A stretch of 30,971 nt of DNA, taken from IMG/VR virus record IMGVR_UViG_3300025736_000113, positions 1 to 30,971 of that record. One strand, given 5' to 3'. This DNA comes from a virus. Every line of letters begins with the position of its first letter. The stretch's first letter is position 1. The position numbers were made by a program, and so were the translations under genes. Positions 7,960 to 17,400 of the stretch are shown piece after piece. Under the pieces are notes generated by a model. That model was given only the letters and a program-made list of their open reading frames with translations. It did not search any database and was not told where the DNA came from.

Positions 7960-8190
7960 ATTAGTAACGTGAATTTTGAACTTCCGATGCGAGGAATTAG
8001 CATGTCCATGCCTGGAGATAAACAACCATCTTTGACTTCTGGACACATAAATAATGTGCGTCCACGTGATACCCTTGAGAAACGGATAAGAATAGGACAA
8101 CGACCTGGGTTGGGCAAATGGAGTACAGACCAAGTTGGTGGAGCTGATAATCCAGTTGTGGCTGTTTGTCAGGTGACTTCAATTTCCTAA
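7960..8190 (+). CDS. N-terminal fragment of a tail tubular/propeller stabilisation protein
   Basis: The residues MRGISMSMPGDKQP and INNVRPRDTLEKRIRIGQRP are typical of the N-terminus of large phage tail-tube or head-to-tail propeller proteins (T7 gp12-like). Here the chain stops after about 75 residues, at VVAVCQVTSIS. The GTG at 7969 is 17 bases from AAGGAG (7946-7951), whereas an in-frame ATT at 7960 is 8 bases from it and would give a natural start (ATT-SNVNFELP), so I favour ATT. The gene at 8890, in the same frame, looks like the missing remainder. This is either a split gene producing separate chains or a recently interrupted one. Confidence 0.6.
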   Translation: MSNVNFELPMRGISMSMPGDKQPSLTSGHINNVRPRDTLEKRIRIGQRPGLGKWSTDQVGGADNPVVAVCQVTSIS

Positions 8191-8270
8191 TGAAACGATT
8201 AGAATTATTAAATAGACGTTTTGGCAGACTAAAAGTAATTTATAATTATATGATAACGAGCGTCAGCTAA
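8190..8270 (+). CDS. Micro-ORF, 26 aa, in the TAATG chain; possible AP2/HNH remnant
   Basis: An ATG at 8190 overlaps the stop of the upstream fragment (TAATG). The 26-codon frame stops at 8268-8270, where the next gene starts, again as TAATG. It begins MKRLELLNRRFGRLKVI. The RFGRLKVI stretch resembles the conserved L-x-G-x-[KR]-FGRL-x-V-I strand at the start of phage AP2-domain/HNH homing endonucleases. It may be a coupling peptide or a relic of a mobile endonuclease. The perfect chaining supports translation; the homology is a visual impression only. Confidence 0.4.
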   Translation: MKRLELLNRRFGRLKVIYNYMITSVS

Positions 8271-8890
8271 TGTCTACATTATACGAATCATATTCAACTT
8301 CTGAAGACCCCTGGAATGTTTTAATAATTACTAACCCAAGGGGAGACCCCAATGATTATGCAGCACAGACATTTACTCCTTCTATAAGACATGCAATTAC
8401 GTCTGTTAAATTGCGTATTTCTAAAGGAAATTATACTGATGCTGATTCTGATATTTATATAGGCATTAAAGCTACCGATGTTGATGGCAAACCAACAGGT
8501 GATGATTTATGTAGTGGTATTATAAATACTGATGATGTTCCAAGAAATCGACCAAGCGGCATTGCTAATTATATTGAATGTACTTTTAGTCCTGGATATA
8601 CTTTAGAAATAGGCACTGTTTACGCAATAGTTTTGCGTTATCCTGTACCTCCTGATACAGATAATGTTAGTATACATTGGGGGGGCGGTAGTGGAGACTT
8701 ATACGCAGCTGGAAAGGCTTGGACAACCAGAAATGCTGGAGTGAGTTGGACTGATATAAATACAGATGGTAATTTTGGAGAATACGGTATTCCTGTTGAA
8801 TTTCCTGGTCAAGGAGATGCCTTTATAGGTGCTTATGTAAAAAGGTTGGTTGTTGCTTCTAATAATAAAATTTGGTATGAGAATAATTAA
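8270..8890 (+). CDS. Jelly-roll (choice-of-anchor R-like) domain protein, 206 aa
   Basis: The sequence follows a pattern I know from choice-of-anchor R-type beta domains: AQTFTPSIRHAITSVKLRI, then IGIKATDVDGKPTGDDLCSG, SPGYTLEIGTVYAIVLRYP and WTTRNAGVSWTDI. These occur in surface and adhesion proteins. The last 20 residues, with VKRLVVASNNKIWYENN, resemble the start of the next gene (KKKLVVAGSSAIYYEDI), as if the domain had been inserted with a copy of the boundary sequence. It is in a different frame from its flanking fragments and joined to both by TAATG. Likely part of the tail complex. Confidence 0.65.
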   Translation: MSTLYESYSTSEDPWNVLIITNPRGDPNDYAAQTFTPSIRHAITSVKLRISKGNYTDADSDIYIGIKATDVDGKPTGDDLCSGIINTDDVPRNRPSGIANYIECTFSPGYTLEIGTVYAIVLRYPVPPDTDNVSIHWGGGSGDLYAAGKAWTTRNAGVSWTDINTDGNFGEYGIPVEFPGQGDAFIGAYVKRLVVASNNKIWYENN

Positions 8891-10503
8891 TGGCTGTAGA
8901 TTTAACAGAACAATTTGCTAAGAAAAAATTAGTTGTGGCAGGAAGTAGTGCTATATATTATGAGGATATTGATGTGGCTGATGGAGATATGACAGAACTG
9001 GATACCAGTGGATACACTGTTGATACTACTAAACAACTGGTAATGTTTGAGGGATTTCAGAAAGTATTTGTTGTTAATGGTTCTAAACTTGGAGTAGCAG
9101 ATTTTGTAAATACTAAATTGACTGTAACTGCTTTGACAACTGCCCCAACAAGAGGCTCTATTGTTACACAAGCTACTTCTACTGCTACAATGATAGTTGA
9201 TTTTGTTAATACGGCAAAGACTGAAATTTATGGCTATGTAACAAGTGGAACTTTTGTTACTACTGGTGGTTATACATTATCTGGTGGTGGTATGTCCCCT
9301 GCCCCCGTGCCATCGGCAGTAACCAGTAATCCACATTGGTATCAATGGACGGTTTATCCAGGAGGTTCAGCGGGAACAATGCCTGCTGAAGCATATCTTG
9401 GTTGTCTTTATCGAGGTCGTTGTGTATTAAGCGGCAATAGTAATTATCCCCATCAATGGTATATGTCAAGACAGGCAGACCCCTTTGATTGGAATTATAC
9501 TGCTAATGATGCTCAAGCTCCTGTGGCCGGTGGAAATTCGGATGCAGGGGAAATAGGAGATATAGTTAAAGCAATGATTCCTTATAAGGATGATTATCTT
9601 CTCTTTGGGTGTGCAAGCTCTCTTTGGGTATTAAGAGGAGACCCCTGTGCTGGTGGTTCTCTCGATGAAGTAAGTTTAACTACTGGAATGTTTGGAGCAA
9701 TGAGTTGGTGTTGGGATGATAAAGACAATCTTTACTTTTTGGGAAGCGATGGTATTTATGTAATCCCCCCTGGATTTGGCTCACCTCAAAATATAAGTAT
9801 TGGAACATTACCAAAACTTCTTGATGACTGGAATTTAGACCCATCACTTCATAGAGTTACAATGGCATTTGACCCACATAGAAATGGGATATTAATTTGC
9901 AAAACAACTCTTGCAGATGGCACTAATTTAAATTATTGGTATGATTTAACTACTCAAGGATTTTTCCCCGAAAGTTATCCTACAGCTTGTGGTGTTTATT
10001 CTGCGATGTTTTATAATTCAAACGATGATGCTTATAGGGGATTGATTTTAGGTTGTAAAGATGGTTATATTAGAAGTTTTTATAATGCAGAAAAAAATGA
10101 CGTGGGAGATGCAGATGTAGTAATAGATAGTTATGCAACACTTCCAATACGAGAGTTTAACCCCGATGGAGATAAGGAAGTTAAGTTAAATTCTTTAACA
10201 GTTACACTCGCTGGTGGTGCTGAAGGGGGGTCTTTTGGTGATACAGACGAAGTAACTTGTTCAATATATTCAGGGGCAGACGCAGAGACAGTTCTTGAAG
10301 ATATAAAAGATGGAGAGACTGGACAAATAACAAAAACCTGGGAAACAGTTGATACTGTAAATCCTACGGGGAGACAAAATAGAATAAGAGAAAAAATTCG
10401 TGGACGATATATAGGAATTAAATTTTCCAACGATGGTTCTGATGAGACATGGGCTATTGAAAAAGTCTGTGGAGAAATAAAACAAGCGGGAAGAGCAAAA
10501 TAA
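8890..10503 (+). CDS. Tail tubular/beta-propeller protein (C-terminal major part), 537 aa
   Basis: The start ATG overlaps the stop of the preceding gene (TAATG). The chain shows repeated propeller-like blades: KKLVVAGSSAIYYEDI, LVMFEGFQKVFVVNGS, MIPYKDDYLLFGCASSLWVL, LYFLGSDGIYVI and LILGCKDGYIRSFYN. A block with YRGRCVLSGNSNYPHQWYMS and RQADPFDWNY is typical of T7 gp12-like or stabilisation proteins. Known role: part of the tail tube or connection to fibres in short-tailed phages. Normal family members are single proteins of about 600-800 residues beginning with the MRGI-type N-terminus, which here is encoded separately at 7960-8190. Confidence 0.65.
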   Translation: MAVDLTEQFAKKKLVVAGSSAIYYEDIDVADGDMTELDTSGYTVDTTKQLVMFEGFQKVFVVNGSKLGVADFVNTKLTVTALTTAPTRGSIVTQATSTATMIVDFVNTAKTEIYGYVTSGTFVTTGGYTLSGGGMSPAPVPSAVTSNPHWYQWTVYPGGSAGTMPAEAYLGCLYRGRCVLSGNSNYPHQWYMSRQADPFDWNYTANDAQAPVAGGNSDAGEIGDIVKAMIPYKDDYLLFGCASSLWVLRGDPCAGGSLDEVSLTTGMFGAMSWCWDDKDNLYFLGSDGIYVIPPGFGSPQNISIGTLPKLLDDWNLDPSLHRVTMAFDPHRNGILICKTTLADGTNLNYWYDLTTQGFFPESYPTACGVYSAMFYNSNDDAYRGLILGCKDGYIRSFYNAEKNDVGDADVVIDSYATLPIREFNPDGDKEVKLNSLTVTLAGGAEGGSFGDTDEVTCSIYSGADAETVLEDIKDGETGQITKTWETVDTVNPTGRQNRIREKIRGRYIGIKFSNDGSDETWAIEKVCGEIKQAGRAK

Positions 10504-10521
10504 AAGATTGTAGGAATTATT

Positions 10522-11367
10522 ATGGCACAACCGAATTATGATGTCTTAATCGGGCAGATGGAAAAGGCTGCTGAATCTGCAAGGGCTGCTAATGAAAAAC
10601 GATATGAGCAAGCCATGTCTTTATATGAGGGAATTGTTCAGCGTTATCAACCTGGCGGAACATTTGAAGCTGCTCACGAACAATTACTTCAAACTCAGAA
10701 GAAACGAGATGTAGCTGGTGGTCAGCAAGCATTAGTAAGTTCTGGATTATTTGGAACTACCCGTGCTTCTGGACTTGGTAGAGCTTGGGAAGAGCAAGTA
10801 GGTGGGCCTTCAAGATTGCAACGTAGCGATATTCTTGCACAGAGATTGACTCAGGCTGAAATAGGTAAGGCAGGTCTTGTTGAAAGACGTGAGGATGTCG
10901 GGCCTTCTTACTCAGATATTTTTAATATGGCTCAAGCAGCAGGTGCAACTGGTGGCAAAACAACTTCTTTTACAACAGCACCACATAAAACTCTGCACCA
11001 AGAAGCATTAGAGCGGGATGCAAGAGCATCAGCAGAAAGACAAGCATCATCGGCAGAAAGAATAGCAGAATTACAGGCTGAGGCAGCAAAACGACAACCA
11101 ACAGTAGCAAGAGAGGCCACACCTACACAAGAGGGTGGAACAACACAGTCGGGAGGAACAACAGATAAAGGTGGGGTTTCTCAATGGATTGCCCCCTCTC
11201 AAGGCCCACGACCAGGATTTTCTCCAAGTTATGTTAGAGGCAAGCTTATTGGATGGGTGAAACGTGGAGGTGTTGCACCATCAGGCAAGACTCAAATAGC
11301 AACTACTTCGGAATATGCAAAAATTCAAGAAGAAATGAGAAAAAAATATCCAGGTAGAGGGTACTAA
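10522..11367 (+). CDS. Putative internal virion protein, 281 aa
   Basis: No clear family. Residues 1-60 are helical and Ala/Glu-rich (MEKAAESARAANEKRYEQAM). A middle region carries GLFGTTRASGLGRAWEEQVGG. Residues 150-185 form a coiled coil rich in Ala, Arg and Glu, followed by a Gly/Thr-rich linker and a basic C-terminus ending KKYPGRGY. Gene order (after the tail tube, before the fibre and large ejection protein) and the alanine-rich helices suit a small ejection or internal protein such as T7 gp14-type. It ends in TAATG with the fibre gene. Confidence 0.5.
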   Translation: MAQPNYDVLIGQMEKAAESARAANEKRYEQAMSLYEGIVQRYQPGGTFEAAHEQLLQTQKKRDVAGGQQALVSSGLFGTTRASGLGRAWEEQVGGPSRLQRSDILAQRLTQAEIGKAGLVERREDVGPSYSDIFNMAQAAGATGGKTTSFTTAPHKTLHQEALERDARASAERQASSAERIAELQAEAAKRQPTVAREATPTQEGGTTQSGGTTDKGGVSQWIAPSQGPRPGFSPSYVRGKLIGWVKRGGVAPSGKTQIATTSEYAKIQEEMRKKYPGRGY

Positions 11368-13538
11368 TGTCTCTTTTATCAATTTCATTACGAGATGGGG
11401 ATTGGGTAAAGGTTCGTCAGATACTTCAACATATCTCTCATCTACAACTTGGTATTGATTCTACACCAACATTTGCTGGATTTACACTTTCTAAAACTTG
11501 CGAAGTTGCTGCCGGATTAAATATTTTACGAGTTACTGGTCTACAGGTAGATGGAACTGCTATGACCGGTACTCTGCGTGGTGCTTATGTTGATATAAGC
11601 AACGGCAGCACAGCGGCGACTGGCACGATAAGAGCAATGGAGCTAAAAGCTCGTACTGAAGCTCCTGGAGATATTGGTAGTGATGTAAATGTTCTTGAAG
11701 GATTATCAATCAGTGCTGACTCCAAAGACCACAGCGTTACTACGATGCGAGCAGCGGAGTTTATCCTTGATGGCTCAACTGGTGGCACAATCACCGAAGC
11801 AGTTGGATTAAGAATAGCAAACAATTTACAAGCGAATAAAGCTACAACTTCTTATGGCTTACAGATTTATCGAGATAGTTTTGATTATACAGCAGATATA
11901 CAACTCTCAGGTGGTGGAACAATAGGTGGTTTATCTGGAGTTATGCAACTCTCATCTGCTGGTTTGTTGGAAATTGCTGATATAACTGCAACTGGAACAG
12001 GAACATTTGCTAATGTAGTTGTCGAAAATACAAGTCTCCCTGCTGGAAATTCAAGAGCTATAAAAGTAAATCATCGTAAGGCTGCGGCAGGAGGTGTTTT
12101 ATATGGAATTGATGTTGATGTAAGACATGATGTTTCAGGAAGTTCAAGTAGAGTAGTTGCCTTAAATCTTAACGCACAGATTTCTGATGGAACATTTGCG
12201 GATAGCCAAAGAATTTTGGATTTTTATGGCACTATAAGTGGAGGTTCATTTACTGGTATTCGAGGGATGCAAAATGCTATTTATGTTTCTGGTTCACCAA
12301 CTTTTAGTGCTGATTTAGTTGGTGCATGGAATTCTATCACGGTGGCAGCTACTGTAGATATAGGCGGGGATATAATAGGACAAGAATTTACTATATCTGA
12401 TTATGGAGCTACAGTTACCGGAGATGTGTATGTTTTAAAATTTGCTGGTACTGGTGTTGATTATGGAATATGGGACAGTTCTGGTGGTGATTGGGTTTTA
12501 GATGCTGATAATCAAAAACTTTTATTTGGTGCTGGTCAAAACTCCTCTATATATTATGATAGCACTGATTTAATTATTAAAAGTGATGAATTAGATACAG
12601 GTTCTTGTATAATTAATGGCCTTACCATAGATAAAGATGCAAACTTAACAACAACTGGTACAGCAAAAACAGGAAATTTAGGGGTAGGAACAGACCCAAA
12701 TGTATTATATAATACTTATAGTCGTAATCTTTCACCAACTGCAAATAAAGTATCCATAAAGGGAGTTCAATATTTAACTGGAAATACAGGGAAGGTAACT
12801 GGTGGGCAGTTTAATGCTTACTCAATTGCAAATGCAGAAAGTGACGCAGTCATACTGGGACTTGTTGCTACTGGACAAACATATTCAGGGAATACCCAAG
12901 ACCATACAGGAGATATAGAGGGAATTTGGGGTTATGGATTGCATTGTGGAACAGGAACTGTAGCTAATGTTAGGGGATTGCACTTTTCAGCTTATAATTA
13001 TTCAACGGGAACAATCACAGACGCAAGGGCAATGGACTTGCAGGTAATTAACAGTAATGCAGGTGGGACAATAGATAATGGATATGCCACTTATATCAGA
13101 ACACCTCTTGCAACTGGAACAATCACAAATAATTATGGCATCTATCTTGAAAACCAAACAGGAGCAGTAGAAGATAATTATGCCATTTATTCAGAAGGTG
13201 GAATGTCATATCACGCAGGAAATTTTGGTATAGGCAAAATTCCCACCGTAGCTTTAGATGTAACAGGTGCAATGAAAGTATCTGCAAATGCAGATATAAC
13301 TGGAATAACAACTCTTGGCGATGGTGGAACTACAAATTATGCTCAATTTTCTGCTGCCGGTGATTTAACTTTTGCTGGTAGTGCTGGGTTTTACCCTGCA
13401 CGATTAAGCACTGTGGTAGGTTCTGAGCCTACACCGGATACAGGTGAATTAATAATGTGGCATGATTCAACTAACAATAAAGTATATTTAAAATATAATG
13501 ATACAGTTGAAGGTAGTAAAAAGGTGGAGTTAATATAA
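11367..13538 (+). CDS. Tail fibre/spike-like protein, 723 aa
   Basis: Residues 1-60 form an N-terminal attachment segment with LSISLRDGDWVKVRQIL. A long repetitive beta region follows, with many variants of GTITNNYGIYLEN, GTVANVRGLHF and TGTITDARAMDL, typical of beta-helical fibre shafts. The C-terminus PTPDTGELIMWHDSTNNKVY and the final KKVELI are a common fibre tip. There is no S74 intramolecular chaperone motif. Known role of such proteins: host recognition. The start is coupled by TAATG to the preceding gene, with AGAGGG as ribosome site, and the end is coupled by TAATG to the next gene. Confidence 0.75.
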   Translation: MSLLSISLRDGDWVKVRQILQHISHLQLGIDSTPTFAGFTLSKTCEVAAGLNILRVTGLQVDGTAMTGTLRGAYVDISNGSTAATGTIRAMELKARTEAPGDIGSDVNVLEGLSISADSKDHSVTTMRAAEFILDGSTGGTITEAVGLRIANNLQANKATTSYGLQIYRDSFDYTADIQLSGGGTIGGLSGVMQLSSAGLLEIADITATGTGTFANVVVENTSLPAGNSRAIKVNHRKAAAGGVLYGIDVDVRHDVSGSSSRVVALNLNAQISDGTFADSQRILDFYGTISGGSFTGIRGMQNAIYVSGSPTFSADLVGAWNSITVAATVDIGGDIIGQEFTISDYGATVTGDVYVLKFAGTGVDYGIWDSSGGDWVLDADNQKLLFGAGQNSSIYYDSTDLIIKSDELDTGSCIINGLTIDKDANLTTTGTAKTGNLGVGTDPNVLYNTYSRNLSPTANKVSIKGVQYLTGNTGKVTGGQFNAYSIANAESDAVILGLVATGQTYSGNTQDHTGDIEGIWGYGLHCGTGTVANVRGLHFSAYNYSTGTITDARAMDLQVINSNAGGTIDNGYATYIRTPLATGTITNNYGIYLENQTGAVEDNYAIYSEGGMSYHAGNFGIGKIPTVALDVTGAMKVSANADITGITTLGDGGTTNYAQFSAAGDLTFAGSAGFYPARLSTVVGSEPTPDTGELIMWHDSTNNKVYLKYNDTVEGSKKVELI

Positions 13539-13756
13539 TGGCAGAAGAAGAAAATAGATTTCTTGAAATCTCAACACGATTAGATATTCTTAGGGACAAG
13601 AATGATAAATATCATGGGGCAGTGGATAAAATCTTTGAAGATGGAGATTTGCCTGTGGAATTAAAAAGTGCTTTTGGGACACAGGTTCAAAAAGTGTTTC
13701 GTTGTATGGTAGAAGCAGAGTCAGTAATTAAAGAACATTATGAGCCGGAGATATAA
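13538..13756 (+). CDS. Small helical hypothetical protein, 72 aa
   Basis: Acidic and wholly helical by composition (ENRFLEISTRLDILRDKNDKY). GGTGGAG lies before the ATG, which overlaps the fibre stop (TAATG). No family recognised. Its place right after the fibre gene suggests a fibre chaperone or another assembly accessory, but that is inference only. Confidence 0.6.
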   Translation: MAEEENRFLEISTRLDILRDKNDKYHGAVDKIFEDGDLPVELKSAFGTQVQKVFRCMVEAESVIKEHYEPEI

Positions 13757-13758
13757 AT

Positions 13759-14478
13759 ATGGCTATTAGGATTGAACATGGAGAACCTTCAACTTATGCT
13801 GAATTAGGACGTTTGGTTGGGGAAGGTCAAAGAGAAGAAAGAGAAATTGCAAGAGCCGAGCAAAGAATATCTGAAGCAAGGCAACTGAAGTTTCGTCAAG
13901 AGAGCCAACAATTACAGGCTGACCTTGCTGAACAAAATGCTCAACGACAAATAGCTTTTCAATTTGAAAGACTTAGTAGAGTTCAGGAACATGACCTTGA
14001 AATGTTTCTTCAGAGAAATCAAATTCTGCAAATGAACCAACTTCAAAAAGAAATCAAGGCAGAGAACGAACGTGATACTAAGCTTAGAGTTATAGATGAA
14101 ACTGATACTTTATCCACAGAACAAAAAGCAACAGCAAGACTTCAGGTTTTAACCGGTGTAAGATTGCCCGCTAAACAGGAAACCTTATATGATAAATATC
14201 TTAGGGGTGAATTGGGTAATATAGTTTCTAATGGGGTTGCTGAAGGAACTGTTACAGAACCACTTAAAGAACCATTTAAAGAACCATTTAAATATAAAGC
14301 TCCTGAAGGGCCAACACTTACAGACCTTTATGCTTCTGAACGTGGAATAAAAAGAGAAAAACCTGTTCAAACAAAATCTACGCCGGAAATACCTGAGCCT
14401 AAAACTGAAGCAGAAATAGCTAAATTACCAAAGGGTACAGTTTTTCGTGCCCCTGACGGTACACTTAAATACAGGTAA
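13759..14478 (+). CDS. Coiled-coil internal virion-type protein, 239 aa
   Basis: Residues 15-115 are a continuous charged coiled coil rich in Gln, Glu and Arg. The C-terminal third is Pro-, Lys- and Thr-rich with a short repeat (EPLKEPFKEPFK) and a terminal strand GTVFRAPDGTLKYR. That last motif is common at the end of phage DNA-ejection or internal core proteins. The gene is followed 5 bases later by the 1073-residue ejection-type gene. A DNA-injection or core role is likely but unproven. Confidence 0.55.
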   Translation: MAIRIEHGEPSTYAELGRLVGEGQREEREIARAEQRISEARQLKFRQESQQLQADLAEQNAQRQIAFQFERLSRVQEHDLEMFLQRNQILQMNQLQKEIKAENERDTKLRVIDETDTLSTEQKATARLQVLTGVRLPAKQETLYDKYLRGELGNIVSNGVAEGTVTEPLKEPFKEPFKYKAPEGPTLTDLYASERGIKREKPVQTKSTPEIPEPKTEAEIAKLPKGTVFRAPDGTLKYR

Positions 14479-14483
14479 CAATT

Positions 14484-17400
14484 ATGGCTGATTGGTGGAA
14501 TAAATACCAAACAGTAGAAACTCCAAAAGAGAATTGGTGGGATAAATACCAGTCCGCAGAAGATGTATCTTTTACTCCTGGTGAATCTCTTAAAGAAATT
14601 GGCAAGGCTGCTCTTCGTATGCCTCAACACATGCTTGCCGGTGTAGGTAAGGTGATTAATTATCTGGCTGAATATGACCCTGCTAAATCCTGGCTTCCTC
14701 CTGAGAGATTAATAGGAAAGGCTATGGATTATATTCAACCTGAATGGCACAGGAAATTAGAAGATAGTCAAAGAAAAATGATTAGCAATCAAGGAACAAA
14801 GATTGCTGACTTCTGGACTGAGGCCGCCAATACTGGAATGGAAGCCCCAAGTAAAAAACTTGGAATGACTAAGTGGTACGAAGCTCCTGTTACTAAGGCC
14901 CTTACTTCTGCAATAGAAGGGTCAGGTTCTTTTCTCTCTGCTATTGCTGCCGGTGTTATTACTAAGAATCCCCATATTGGACTTGTTTTATTGGGAGCAA
15001 TGTCAGGAGCACAAACACATTATGGACTGCGAAAAAGAAATGTAGACCAGGAAATAGCTCAAAATATAGGGTTGCTTGCCGGTGCGTGGGAGGCAGGAAC
15101 GGAATTAGTTCCCTTTAATCTCATCTTTAATAAACCAGCACAAAGTTTGTTAAAGAAATTTTTGACTGTTGGTTCAGTTGAATCATTACAGGAATTTATA
15201 CAGGGAATGGGAGAAAATTGGCTGAATAATTTTGGTTACAAGGTTAAAAAAGGAGATTGGAGTTCTGTTCCTAAAGCTGCCAGAATAGAGTGGTCAGAAT
15301 TAATGAACGGTTGGTTTGAGAATATTACCGCAGGATTTTTACTTGCTGGAACTGCCGGTGCTGCGATAGGAGTAACAAGACCATCTGGAAAAGCTCCGAC
15401 AGTTTCGGTTGAACCTACAGTTCCAGCAGCCCCCGCAGAAGCCATAGTTCCTGCTGAAGAAAATATTACTGCACCTGAGTTGGATGAAGCTAAGAGAAAA
15501 GAAGATGTAATGGCAAACAATCCTGATTTTACTCCTGAAGAAATTGATGCTGTTTTTCAGGCAGAATCAGATGAACAACTCAAAAATGAAATTGGACTAT
15601 TATTAGAGGGGGTTGAAAGATTTACTGCTCCTGCTGTAGCCGAACGTAAAGAAGCAATACGAAAAGAAAGAGGTAAAAGATTTGGTGCTGCAAGGGAAAT
15701 AACAAGAACTGGTGGTGAAAGAGAATTACTCTTTATAGCAGAACGTGAACTAAAAGGCCCAATGGAGAAGGCTGTTGAATTTACTCCACTAAAAGAACTT
15801 GGAAAATTTACACCATATAAAGAGGCCAGAGCAAGAATACTTATAAGAACTGACCCATCTCTTTTAAATGCAGAATCTATAAGGGCTGAAGTTGCTTTTA
15901 ATAAATTTTATGAAGATGGCATAGTTCCACAAGATGCTGAGATAAAACTTCTGGAAAGAACGTTGGGTTCAAGAGTAGCTGAAGGTTTAATAAAACTAAA
16001 AGGAAAAAATCGTGCAACTATAAGTCGTTTAATGGACTATCTCAATGCTCCAAGAACCTTAAAAGCCTCGATGGATTTATCTTTTATTGGTAGACAGGGT
16101 TGGATATTAGGTATTATGCACCCTAAATTATGGGTTGACTCTGCTGCTGTTGGGTATAAAACACTTTTCTCTAAGGACATAGAAAAATATGCAGAACAAA
16201 TAGATTTTGATATACGAACTTCAAAATATTATAGGTTGTCTAAAGAAAGTGGAATGGATTTAACTGATTGGCGTGGCCCAATAACTAAGAAAGAAGAAGA
16301 GTTTCAAAGCTCATTGTTTTATAAGTTATCAAAATCCAATGTTCCTGTATTGAAACAAGTTGCCAGTTTAATTAAAAAAAGTGGCATAGCATTTACTACC
16401 GGTGCTAATAAACTTAGGATGGGTGTTTTTAGTGAGTGGGCATCAAAATGGGAAGGAAGAGGTCAAAGTAAAGAAGAATATAAACACTTGTCTAAATTTA
16501 TAAACCATACAACAGGCCGTGCTGATTTAAAATGGTTTAAAGAATATGCTCCTATGTTAAATGCTGCATTCTTTTCACCTCAATTCAGGTCGTCAAGGTT
16601 TTTAATTCCAGTTGATTTAGCTGCGGAAGTTTATAGAAGTGGAAGAAATACTCAATGGACGGCAGCTTCTCAGATGATGTTCAGCACTGTAGCTGGATTC
16701 GTTGGTTCGGGATTATTGGCATTAGGATTATTTTCAATGATTCCTGGAGTAGATGTAGAAGATGACCCGCGTTCTGCCGATTTTGGCAAGATTCGTTATG
16801 GTGATATGAGAATAGATTTTTGGGCTGGTTATCTTCCTATTGTTAGACTTGCTGTTCAACTTATGACGGGGCAACGCAAGGTTACCGATACTGGAAAAAT
16901 TCAAGATGTGGATGCTGGGGAAGTATTGTGGCGTTATTTTAGGTCAGGATTTTCACCACCTGTTTCTCTTACTACAAATCTTTTGACAGGTAAGAATTGG
17001 AGAGGTGAAGATATGGAATTAACTGCCGGTTCTGTTGCTGAAAGTATGAAAGATGTTTTTGCACCACTTGCTTTGCAGGATATGTATGAAGCATTTAAGA
17101 ATCAGGGATTGATTGCTGGTACTGTTGCTATTCCACTTGCTTTTCACGGGGTTGGTATTCAGACTTATCCTATACCACCATCTAAACAATCTTATCTTAC
17201 AAAAGATAAAATATCTCAAACAACCTTTGGTAAAAGGTGGGATGATTTAGGCCCATTTGCTCAAAAACTTCTTAGGGAAAACAGTCCTCAAATAGAGTTG
17301 GCTGAAATGAAAGCAAAAGCAGAGAGAGACCGTCCACCCTATCTTGAAAAAATGTTACAGGAACAATTTAAGGTTGGGGAAAGGTTACAAAAGAATCTGC

